Part shown: positions 31,981-42,327 of the stretch, in pieces
Layout: the number at the start of each line of letters is the position of its first letter
How positions within the stretch are numbered: the stretch's first letter is position 1
Origin: Pictodentalium vernedei
Lineage: Eukaryota > Mollusca > Scaphopoda > Dentaliida > Dentaliidae
Length of the DNA: 64,000 nucleotides
Direction of reading: 5' to 3'
Assembly: GCA_031216915.1 (NCBI GenBank)
Contig: CM062297.1
Coordinates: 364,015,704 to 364,079,703, forward strand
Translations under genes and position numbers: made by a program
The notes under the pieces: model-generated
The model's input: the letters and a program-made list of their open reading frames with translations, nothing else
Database searches by the model: none
Told to the model about the DNA's origin: nothing

Positions 31981-32216
31981 TATTTATTTATTTACTGGAG
32001 TTTAACGACACTTTTGGGTCACCCTGTGTCCGACAGTTTATGGGTGGAGGAAGTCGAAGTACCTGGAGAGATCCACCGAGCAACAGCAAGCAACTGTCAG
32101 ACTCCTCAATGTACTAATTCCACACAAGCAGGGTTAGCATTGATTGAAGACAGGTGCACCATCGACATGCAGAATGCCTTAGTATACAGTGCCACTGCAC
32201 CCCCACATAACAGTCT
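31981..32216 (-). mobile_element. tRNA-derived SINE, family S1, 5'-truncated minus copy
   Basis: The tail side (TATTTATTTATTTACTGGAG on +) and the GGGTGGAGGAAG...CAACTGTCAGACTCCTCAA body are present; the tRNA head and the CCTTGGGCAAGG block are absent. GCTCAGAATAT before it and GCTCACAGTAT after it may be a diverged target-site duplication. Confidence 0.75.
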
Positions 32217-32371
32217 GTCACAGCTCACAGTATTTCCACTGCCTACCACCAATACATCACTTGTAGTTAGGTTAAGTCATAATAATGGCTATTAATACAG
32301 ATCAGTACAGGGTAGCAGTGGGGACCGTTTATATTCGAGCATACTCTCACAAAAGCACTAGTCACATTTTG

Positions 32372-33768
32372 TACAAGAGGCCCCAAGGAGCCTTAATCAC
32401 TCACCGGCCAAAGTGGTTCAAAGAAGTATTTGGGGTCAAATTCAGTTAGACATGGTTCATCAACACTACAAAGGAATGAAGTCACGAGAGACAAATTTTA
32501 TAGAACTAGGGACATGGCTTGAACAAACTTGAATCTTACCCCCCTAAGGATGCTGCATACCAAATATCAAAAGCATGCATATGCTGGATCTGAAGAAGAA
32601 GATTTTTAAAGAAAATTCCTCACTTTGAACTAAGTTATCATTCGGGCTCCCACAGTGAGCCCAAATATGGACCTAGGAACATGGCTTGAACAAACTTGAA
32701 TCTCACCCCTCTAAGGATGCTGCATACCAAATATCAAAACATTCCAACTGCTGAATCTGAAGAAGATTTTTAAAGAAAATTCCTCATTTTGAACTAAGTT
32801 ATAATTCGGGCTACCACTGCGAGCCCAAATATGAACCGAGGGACTTGGCTTGAACAAACTTGAATCTCACCCCCTTAAGCATGCTGCATACTCAATATCA
32901 AAAGATTCTGCCTGCTGGATCTTGAGAAGAAGATTTTGAAAGAAATTTGCCTGAAATGCACTAAGTTCAAATTTGGGCTCCTATACCTAGCCCAAATATG
33001 AACCCAGGGGGCCGATTTGAACAAACTTGAATCAGATATACCCCCACAATATCGCATATCAAATATCAAAAGATTCTGCCTGCTGGATCTGGAGAAGAAG
33101 ATTTTGTAAGAAATTTGCCTGAAATGCACTAAGTTCAAATTCAGGCTTCTATACTGAGCCCAAATATGAATCCAGGGGGCCAATTTGAACAAACTTGAAT
33201 CAGATCCACCCCACAATGTTGCATACGAAATATCAAAGGATTCTGCCTGCTGGATCTTGAGAAGAAGATTTTTAAAGAAATTTGCCTGAAATGCACTAAG
33301 TTTGAATTCGGGCTCCTATACTGAGCCCAAATATGAATCCAGGGGGCCGATTTGTACAAACTTGAATCAGATCCACCCCCACAGTGTTGCATACCAAATA
33401 TCAAAAGATTCTGCTTGCTGGATCTGGAGAAGAAGATTTTTTAAGAAATTTGCCTGAAATGCACTAAGTTCAAATTCGGGCTTCTATAGTGAGCCCAAAT
33501 ATGAATCCAGGGGGCCGATTTGAACAAACTTGAATCTGCCCCCCTCCCCCTAGAGATGATGTATACCAAATTGGAAAAAATTCTGCCTGGTGGATCTGAA
33601 GAAGAAGATTTTTTTTAATTTTGGAAAGAAATTAATGGGTGCTATCAGAGTTATGCCCCCTGCGGGTGCGGCAAGTAGTTTGGGAGGAGTCGTCGATAAT
33701 GTAAAGTTCACGATGGACGACGACGGACCGCAAGTGATAAGTTAAGCTCCCTTTGGTGAGCTAAAAAT
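32372..33768 (+). mobile_element. Helentron-like non-autonomous element A3
   Basis: 5': AGGCCCCAAGGAGCCT (32378-32393) and ACTCACC (32398-32404). 3': the short hairpin AGCTCCCTTTGGTGAGCT ends at 33762, preceded by GATGGACGACGACGGACCG. The core has about seven units of 160-170 bp (32510-33620) of the A2 type. The 3' unique region is mostly deleted compared with A2. It ends about 45 bp before the LINE start codon. Confidence 0.8.
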
Positions 33769-33814
33769 CAAAGTTGTATTAAATTGCTCAAATTAGAACT
33801 CATCTCTCTCTTTT

Positions 33815-34577
33815 ATGATCTTAACTACACTTATATGTGGCAGACTCATTCTTTCTGCAGATACTGAATTGAATCCCGGACCAAAAAACTTAAATTCCGA
33901 TCCGATCATCTGTCCACTTTTTGTCTATCTTCCACTTCAATATTCGAGGCATTCATCATAAATTACATGAATTGCGAGCCTCGTTAGATGAGTGTCATGT
34001 CATCTGTTTTACTGAAACTCATATTGAAGAGGAATTTGAATTTTCACAGATACATATTTCCGGATATCATGGGCCCATAAGGCGGGAAAAATCAATACGG
34101 TGGCAGTATCGCCATGTATTTTTCTGAACGACTTTATTACAAATCGATCCCAGAACTTCAATATGATGACGTCTTGTGGTTTGAGGTGGGAACTAGACCG
34201 AGAGTACTTCTCTGTTTGACATACAAATCTTGTGACTTCTGTTGTAGCGATTACTGGAATGTTTTGGAAGATAAAGTTGAACAAGCATTCTCTATTAACC
34301 CATCGATTGTTATAACAGCGACCTAAATTGTGATCTTCTAAAACCAAAAGGACGGCTCCAGAACATTATAGCAAAATTAAATCTTGTCAACGTCATAACA
34401 GAACCGACACGTATTACACCAGACTGTGAGTTACTGTTAGATCCGATTATTGTAAGTGATGCTCTCTTCTGTTAATGCAGGTACTATTTGGACTGTCTGA
34501 TTCATAGAGCGAAGTATTCATGTATTAACGTTAACCGTCCCGTTATTACTTTTGATACCAGAATGATTTGGAACTAG
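33815..34577 (+). pseudogene. LINE (CR1/Jockey-type) ORF2, 2A-like leader and AP-endonuclease region
   Basis: ATG at 33815 opens MILTTLICGRLILSADTELN and then PGP. The D-T-E-L-N-P-G-P core (33860-33883) fits the 2A pattern DxExNPGP reported at the N-terminus of several APE-type non-LTR retrotransposons. A +1/-1 shift near 33915 leads to FHFNIRGIHHKLHELRASL and VICFTETHIEEEF, the conserved start of the AP-endonuclease domain. Another break near 34100 leads to FSERLYYKSIP..., and the frame later reads LLDPIIVSDA. The reading is cut after ...RMIWN by element F at about 34578. It is non-functional because of frameshifts and stops. Confidence 0.8.
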
Positions 34578-36613
34578 AACTATCACTGAAGGTGATTAAT
34601 ACCCCCGCTTTGGGTTTTTAGAGGAATGCACTTCTGATCATGTAGGCGAAGGCCATAAGGAAATGTATACATAAAGATCATTTTTTGTTGTTGAAATTTG
34701 TATTTGCATGTGGCCTTCCACAGAACAGCACTGAATACTTAAAGAGCCCACACATATATGGTTTACATTTGGAAAAACACATTTACAATGTGTAACATGT
34801 ATTCAAAAACGGTTCATTAATGTAGGAGGAGTTGCACACACAAGAATCCCATTTGAAAACCCATAATAAATCCAAGTTAAAGGGAGATAACCTGGTTAAA
34901 ATTGTCGCAGATCAAAAATTTGGGAATATGCGTATGTTCACTTAGTTGTGATAATGTTTGAAAGGTTTCGTCAAAATTGATTGATAAATGTAGGAGGAGT
35001 TGCACGCACAAGAATTTCATGTAGAAACCCATAATAAATCTAAGTTAAAGGGAGATAACCTAGTTAAAATTGCCACAGCTCTAAAATTTTTGGAATATGC
35101 GCATGTTTACTTAGTAGTGATGATGTCTGTAAACTTTTGTCCAAATTGATTGATAAATGTAGGAGGAGTTGCGCACACAAGAATTTCATGCAGAAACCCA
35201 TATTAAATCAAAGTTCAAGAGAGATAACCTGGTTAAAATTGTCGCAGATCAAAAAGTTTGGAATATGCACATGTTCACTTAGTAGAGATGATGTTTGAAA
35301 GGTTTCATCAAAATCGGTTCATTAATGTAGGAGGAGTTGCGCACACAAGAATTTGTTTGAACGGAAAGACATAATAAATCTAAGTCAAAGGGAGATAACC
35401 TGGTTAAAATTGTCGCAGATCAAAAATCTTGGAATATGCGCATGTTCACTTAGTAGTGATGATGTCTGAAAAGTTTTGTCCAAATTGACTGATAAATGTA
35501 GGAGGAGTTGCACGCACAAGAATTTCATGTAGAAACCCATAATAAATCTAAGTTAAAGGGAGATAACCTAGTTAAAATTGCCACAGCTCAAAAATTTTGG
35601 AATATGCGCATGTTCACTTAGTAGTGATGATGTCTGTAAACTTTCGTCCAAATTGATTGATAAATGTAGGAGGAGTTGCGCACACAAGAATTTCATGCCG
35701 AAACCCATATTAAATCAAAGTTCAAGAGAGATAACCTGGTTAAAATTGTCGCAGATCAAAAAGTTTGGAATATGCACATGTTCACACACAAGAATTTCAT
35801 GCCGAAACCCATATTAAATCAAAGTTCAAGAGAGATAACCTGGTTAAAATTGTCGCAGATCAAAAAGTTTGGAATATGCACATGTTCACTTAGTAGAGAT
35901 GATGTTTGAAAGGTTTCATCAAAATCGGTTCATTAATGTAGGAGGAGTTGCGCACACAAGAATTTGTTCGAACAGAAAGACATAATAAATCTAAGTCAAA
36001 GGGAGATAACCTGGTTAAAATTGTCACAGATCAAAAATCTTGGAATATGCGCATGTTCACTTAGTAGTGATGATGTCTGAAAAGTTTTGTCCAAATTGAT
36101 TGATAAATGTAGGAGGAGTTGCGCACACAAGAATTTCATGTAGAAACCCATATTAAATCAAAGTTCAAGAGAGATAACCTGGTTAAAATTGTCGCAGATT
36201 AAAAAGTTTGGAATATGCACATGTTCACTTAGTAGAGATGATGTTTGAAAGGTTTCATCAAAATCGGTTCATTAATGTAGGAGGAGTTGCGCACACAAGA
36301 ATTTGTTCGGATGGAAAGACACAATAAATCTAAGTCAAAGGGAGAAAACCTGGTTAAAATTGTCGCAGATCAAAAATCTTGGAATATGCGCATGTTCACT
36401 TAGTAGTGATGATGTCTGAAAAGTTTTGTCCAAATTGATTGATAAATGTAGGAGGAGTTGCGCACACAAGAATTTCATGTCCGGAAAGACGTAAGGACGG
36501 ACGTACGGACGGACGGACAGACGGACGGACGGACGGACGGACGGACGGACGGACGTACGGACGTACAGGGCGATTCCTATATAGCCCCCACTTCTTCGAA
36601 GCGGGGGTATAAT
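34578..36613 (+). mobile_element. Helentron-like non-autonomous element F, inserted in the LINE
   Basis: 5': hairpin ATCACTGAAGGTGAT (34582-34596), then ATACCCCCGCTT (34599-34610). 3': AAGCGGGGGTAT (36599-36610), a perfect 12-bp reverse complement, as the right arm of the 30-nt hairpin 36581-36610. The core is about ten units of 160-173 bp with AGGAGGAGTTGC landmarks from 34826 to 36451. It alternates two unit types (CAAAATCGGTTCATTAATG versus CAAATTGATTGATAAATG). The (ACGG)n microsatellite is at 36485-36566. The LINE protein resumes directly after the hairpin, which fixes the right boundary. Confidence 0.88.
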
Positions 36614-37103
36614 TATAATAGAGGTGACTTTGAAAAGTTTAACAATCTAATTAGGGAAACAGATTGGAGAGCCATTATTGTAGAACAAAATAATCTTAAT
36701 GACGCAGTTAAATCCTTTACAGAAAAAATGCTTCAAATAGCCGAATAATGCATACCATGCCATCGTGCACAAATACATACAAACAACAATTAGACAAAGG
36801 GACAGAGCTCGTAGACAAGCTCTCAAATTTGATAGCCCTGCTGTTTGGAAAAATTATAAGTACCTCAGAAATAGTGTAAATAATATGAAATAATTTGCGA
36901 AAAACCGATATTTCGAATCTACCGATGAAACATTGACACCTCGCTCAAATCACAAAATATTGTGGAACACAGTAAAACGATTCCTTCATGACTTTATTGA
37001 AAGTCCTGAGATACCTCCCTTCATCAATAAATCGGACACTGGTCCAATAATTATAGATGATCATGTCGGGAAGGCTCAATACCTTAATCAAACGTTTTTA
37101 AAA
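36612..37103 (+). pseudogene. LINE ORF2, region between endonuclease and reverse transcriptase
   Basis: The frame resumes as NYNRGDFEKFNNLIRETDW, which completes the RMIW...N left at 34578, as expected for a LINE linker (…WNY..GDFE.LN..I...DW). It continues with KMLQIAE, a stop near 36748, and the frame 36933-37103 with ILWNTVKRFLHDFIESPEI. It is cut at YLNQTFLK by element E2. Confidence 0.75.
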
Positions 37104-40100
37104 AATGAAAGTGTCAATGACACTGTAGCTTAACTTGTGTGTTGTGTTTGATGAAAAGGATAATGTTCAAATTATATGTTTATGAAAGGATAATGAAATA
37201 AGACAAGAATTGTGATAATTGGGAATATGTTCATTTCTGTTCCCTGTATGCTATGTTTATGATAAAAATAACATGAGGTGTACACTGTACTAAAGAGCTG
37301 AGGGGTGGGTTAATATGACCTCACAGTTAATGTATGTGGCCCTCACAGTTAATGTATATCAACAAAAGTTACCAAGTTACAGTGAAATTATTCCAAAACG
37401 AGTCATCCTATCAAGTTACATTAAAATCCCTTCATAAATATGGCCTGTAGACTGTGCTAAAGGTTTTCGGGCTTCGGGCCCCTGTAGCCATCAGTTTCCC
37501 AATTGCATCCAAAGGGGACGTTCTCCTCTAGACATTATATGAAGTCAACCTACCAAGTTACAATGAAATCCCTTAATAAATATGACCAGTAGACTGTGCT
37601 AAAGGTTTTTGGGCTTTGGGCTCTGGCAGCCATCATGGTTGAATGATCGCAACCAAAAGGGGACATTCTCATCTGGGCATCATCTGGAGTGATCCTACAA
37701 AGTTACAATGAAATCCCTTCATAAATATGACCTGTAGACTGTGCTCAAGGTTTTTGGTCTTCGGGCCCCTGAAGCCGTCACAGTTGACCAATCACGAGTA
37801 AAAGGGGATGTCATCATCTCGGCATAATATGGAGTCAAACTTACGGGTTACAATGAAGTCCTTCCATAAAAATGACCAACAGACTATGCTAAAGGTTTTG
37901 GGGTTTTGGGTTCGGGCAGCCATCAAGGCTGAATGATCGCAACCAAAAGGGGACGTTCTCATCTATACATTATTTAGAGTCATCCTACCAAGGTACAATG
38001 AAATCCCTTCGTAAATATCACCTGTAGACTGTGCTCAAGATTTTCAGGCTTTGGACCCCTGTAGCCAACACAAGTGCCTAATGGTGTCCAAAAGGGGCTG
38101 TTCTAGACATTACATGAAGTCAACCTACCAAGTTACAATGAAATCCCTTCGTAAATATGATCTGAAGACTGTGCTAAAGGTTTTTGGGCTTTGGCTTGAG
38201 CAGCCATCATGGTTGAATGATCGCAACCAAAAGGGGACATTCTCATCTGGACATCATCTGGAGTGATCCTTCAAAGTTACAATAAAATCCCTTCATAAAT
38301 ATGACCTATAGACTGTGCTAAAGGTTTTGGGGCTTCAGTTCCCTGTAGCCGTCACAGTTGGCCAATCACAACCAAAAGGGGACGTTCTGATCTAGACATT
38401 ATATGGAGTCAACCTACCAAGTTACAATAAAATCCCTCCATAAATATGACCTGTAGTTTTGGGGTTTTGGGCTCGGGCAGTTTGTCATGGTTGACAGATC
38501 GCAAAATTTGGACGTTCTCATTTAAACATCATTCGGAGTCATCCTACCAAGTTACAATGAAAACCCTCCATATTAAATATGACCTGTAGACTGTGCTAAA
38601 CACTTTTGGGATTGGGGCTTGGGCAGCCATCTCGGTTGACAGATCAGGACCAAAAGGGAACGTTCTCATCTGGATATTATACAGAGGCATCCTACCAAGT
38701 TACAATGAAAGTCCTTCATAAATATGATCTGTAGACTGTGCTAAATGGTTTTCAGGTTTAGGGCCTGGGCAGCCACCACTGTTGACCGATCGCAACCAAA
38801 GGGGACGTTCTCATCTAGACATGACATCAAACCTGCATATGAAATTTCGTGATGATCAAAGATGAACTACAGGTGTTGCCTGTGCTAAAGGAAAATGTGA
38901 ACAGACTCACAGACTAACAGACTTCCTATGAAGTTACAATGAAATCCCTTCATAAATATGACCTGTAGACTGTGCTCAAGATTTTTGGGCTTCAGGCACC
39001 TGTCGCCATCACAGTTGACCAAATTTGACCAAAAGGGGATGTCATCATCTAGGCATTTTTTGGAGTCAACCTAACAAGTTAAAATGAAATCCTTTCATAA
39101 ATACGACCTACAGACATGCTAAAGGTTTTTGGGCTCAGGCAGCCATCAAGGCTGAATGATCATGACCAAAAGGGGACGTTCTCATCTGGACACTATTTGG
39201 AGTCATCCTACCAAGCTACAATGAAATTCCTTCATAATTATGACCTGTAGACTGTTCTAAAGGTTTTCAGGCTTTGGGCCCGTGAAGCCGTCACAGTTGC
39301 CCAATCGTGTCCAAAAGGGGACGTTCTCATCCAGAAATTACATGAAGTCAATCTACCAAGTTACAATGAAATCCCTTCATAAATATGACCTGTAGACTGT
39401 GCTAAAGGTTTTTGGGGTTCGGGCTCAGGCAGCGATCATGGTTGAATGATCGCAACCAAAGGAGACAATCTCATCTGGGCATCATCTGGAGTGATTCTAC
39501 GAAGTTACAATGAAATCCCTTCATAAATATGACCTGTAGACTGTGCTCACGGTTTTCAGGCGTCGGGCACTTGTAGCCATCACAGCTGACCAATCACAAC
39601 CAAAAGGGGATGTCATCATCTAGGCATTATGTGGTGTCAACCTAATAGGTTACAATGAAATCCTTCCATAAATATGACCTTTTGCCTATGCTAAAGGTTT
39701 TTGGGCTCGGGCACCCATCAAGGCTGCATGATCGCGATCAAAATGGGACGTTCTCATCTAGAAATTATTTTGAGTCATCCTACCAAGTTACAATGAAATC
39801 CCTTCATAAATATGACCTCTAGACTGCTAAAGGTTTTTGGGCTTCGGGCCCCTGTAGCCGTCACAGTTGCCCAATCACGTCCAAAAGGGGACTTTCTCAT
39901 CTAGACACTGTATGAAGTCAACCCACCAAGTTACAATGAAATTCCTCAATAAATATGACCTGTAGACTGTGCTAAAGGTTGTCGGGTTTTGGGCTCGTGC
40001 AGTCGTCACGGTTGACAGATCATGCCCAAATGGGGAAATTCTCATCTAGACATCACAAGGAGTCATCTTACCAAGTTACAATGAAATCCCTCCACATTAA

Positions 40101-40524
40101 ACATGACCTGCAGACTATGCTAAAAGTTTTTGGGTTTCGGGCATGGGCAGTCATCACGGTTGATAGATCATGCCCAAAAGGGGACGTTCTCATCTTGGCA
40201 TTATACAGAGGCATCCTACCAAGTTACAATGAAATCCCTTCATAAATACGACCTGTAGACTGTGCTAATGGTTTTCGTGTTTTGGGCTCGGGCAGCCATA
40301 CCGGTTGCCCGATCGCGACCAAAAGGGGACGTTCTCATCTAGACATGACCCCAAACCTGCATATGAAATTTTGTGATGATCAGACAAGAACTGCAGGGTG
40401 TAGTCCGTGCTAAAGGAAAATGTGAACAGACATCACAGACTCACAGACAAACAGACTCACAGACTAACAGACTTCCGCACTCGTGATGGCAAGAGCTTAT
40501 CTTGACTATGTCAAGTTAAGCTAA
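37104..40524 (+). mobile_element. Helentron-like non-autonomous element E2, inserted in the LINE
   Basis: 5': AGTGTCAATGACACT (37110-37124) and GCTTAACTTG (37128-37137). 3': CAAGTTAAGC (40512-40521), a perfect 10-bp complement, in the hairpin 40494-40522. The core has about 20 units of 145-155 bp with CCTACCAAGTTACAATGAAA and TGACCTGTAGACTGTGCTAA landmarks. A partial internal end-like motif with CACAGACTAACAGAC at about 38905 suggests internal duplication of a 3' segment. An ACAGACTCACAGAC microsatellite at 40430-40475 precedes the hairpin. The LINE reading resumes at NRLDGNDHNLS. Confidence 0.88.
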
Positions 40525-41394
40525 CAATAGACTCGATGGTAATGATCACAACCTTTCCCAATTTGTTCTAAAGTGTGAAAATAGTCTTTCGTGTATTAAT
40601 TTTACAGAAGAAATCATAAACGTCAGTAGTTTACTTCCATCGAAAAAGGCTTGCAGCCCTGATGGAATTGGGCACTGGGTTCTCAAAGAAACAAAAGAAA
40701 CAATAGCTAAACCATTGTATATGCTTTTTAAGAAATCACTTCTCAGCAGCTAGTTTCCATTGGACTGGAAACTTGCTAATGTTATCCCAATATATAAAAA
40801 GGGCGATAGGTTCGATCCAAATAATAATAGGCCAGTATCCTTACTCTCATGTGTTGGCAAAGTAATGGAATGGGTTGTATTCAAATATGTTTACAATTAT
40901 TTCAAAGAAAACAACTTGCTTTATACCTACCAGTCGGGTTTCCTGCCACAAAATAATACGGTATTTCAACTTTTAGAAATATATCACAAATGATGTGGAG
41001 CCATCAACAACAGGTTTGCAACATGTGGAGTCTTCTGTGACATCTCGAAAGCTTTTGATTGAGTTTGGTACAAAGGAGTTATTTTTAAATTGAAGCAATA
41101 TGGAATTAATGGACCCCTTCTAGCATTGGTTTACAGATTATCTTTCTCATAGAAAACAATGCGTCCTTGCAAATGGCTCATATTCCGCATATCTTGATGC
41201 TGAGGCTGGAGTCCCACAGGGATATGTCTAATATATATCAACGACATAGGGGATAACCTTGAATCGTTAGCTTGACTTTTTGCTGATGACACTTGCTTAA
41301 CCCAGAGTGGAAACAATTCATCTACACTATAAAGTGTAATAAATAGTGATATAAATCAAATTATACAATAGTCGAAACAATGGCTTGTCGATTT

Positions 41395-41650
41395 ATTTAT
41401 TTATTTATTTTTATTTATTTATTTATTTATTTATTGGTGTTTAAGGTCACATATTTTTTGCACAATGGCTAATCATGACCACAACATGAGTATCAACTCA
41501 AGACCAGTGGTGAGCGTTAATAAACCATGTTTTTAAAGAGGGTTTGCATCTCTCAAGCATTGGTGACTGGGTCCTATTTTACCAGTAAAACAGAGCCTGT
41601 TTACCGTAGTGAACAGGCACTGCTTCACTTCCTGGGGTTCCCACGGGGAA
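41395..41650 (-). mobile_element. SINE S2, copy a
   Basis: A perfect 12-bp target-site duplication, GCTTGTCGATTT, lies at 41383-41394 and 41651-41662. On the minus strand it runs from TTCCCCGTGGGAACCCCAGG to a CCTTAAACACCAATAAATAA tail and (AAAT)n. No clear tRNA boxes appear in the head; the tail matches S1. Confidence 0.88.
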
Positions 41651-41982
41651 GCTTGTCGATTTTAACACAGCCAAAACCTAGGTAATGTTATTTACACTGA
41701 ATAATGACTTCCCAAAGCCGAACATATTTTTTGATGGTACCCCCCCTGCATTATAATGACGAGCATAAGCACCTGGGTTTGACTGTACAGTCAAATCTAA
41801 CATGGGACAAACATATAGATGACATATGCAAACGTTCATATGTCAAACTATCACAGCTCCGAAAATTAAAATATATTGTCAATAGGAAAACACTTGAGAA
41901 AATGTATCTCTTATTTATACTCCTGGTTCTTGTGAGTACACTAGTCCTGTATGCACTAATCAGCTAAAGAAAATAGATCATA

Positions 41983-42202
41983 TGTTTGTTTGTTGGTGGT
42001 TAACGTCACATATTTATGCACCATGGCTAATCGTGACACAACATGGAGATGAAGTCAAGTTTAGTCAATCGTTGATCAACATGTTGCCCATTTTAGAGGA
42101 CTTTCACCCCAAGCATTGGTGACTGGGTCCTATTTTACTAGTAAAGCGGAACTGGTTTACCACAGTAAACAAATGCTGCTTACTTCCCGGGGTTCCCACG
42201 GG
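41983..42202 (-). mobile_element. SINE S2, copy b
   Basis: A perfect 14-bp target-site duplication, GAAAATAGATCATA, lies at 41969-41982 and 42203-42216 within the LINE RT frame. The minus-strand head is CCCCGTGGGAACCCCGGGAA and the tail is ACCACCAACAAACAAAC. Confidence 0.9.
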
Positions 42203-42327
42203 GAAAATAGATCATAAACACTAGGATGCCACCCAAAATTGTTACAGGACTCACCCGATCGGTTTCAAAAAACTGTTTACTTCTGGAAGGAGGATGGCAG
42301 AATCTTGATGAAAGACGTTATGTCCAA

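Larger units (their letters stand above)
40525..42327 (+). pseudogene. LINE ORF2, reverse transcriptase and C-terminal region
   Basis: Visible RT motifs in order: KKACSPDGIG (about 40645), LANVIPIYKKGD (40772), NNRPVSLLSCVGKVME (about 40825), YQSGFLPQNNT (40927), FCDISKAFD (about 41033), AGVPQ-like sequence near 41210 and FADDT with FADD at 41279-41290. The catalytic Asp pair is present, but the ORF has stops (for example the one after IYHK near 40993, and the one after KAFD) and frameshifts. After SINE S2a the frame continues (HLGLTVQSNLTWDKHID, about 41770) to LKKIDH, is cut by SINE S2b, and ends NLDERRYVQ where B3 begins. No 3' UTR is seen after B3. Confidence 0.85.

Noticed and set aside
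36485..36566. (ACGG)n tract as an independent microsatellite or telomere-like repeat
   Set aside because: It is at the fixed pre-3' position found in other rolling-circle-like elements here, so it is part of element F.
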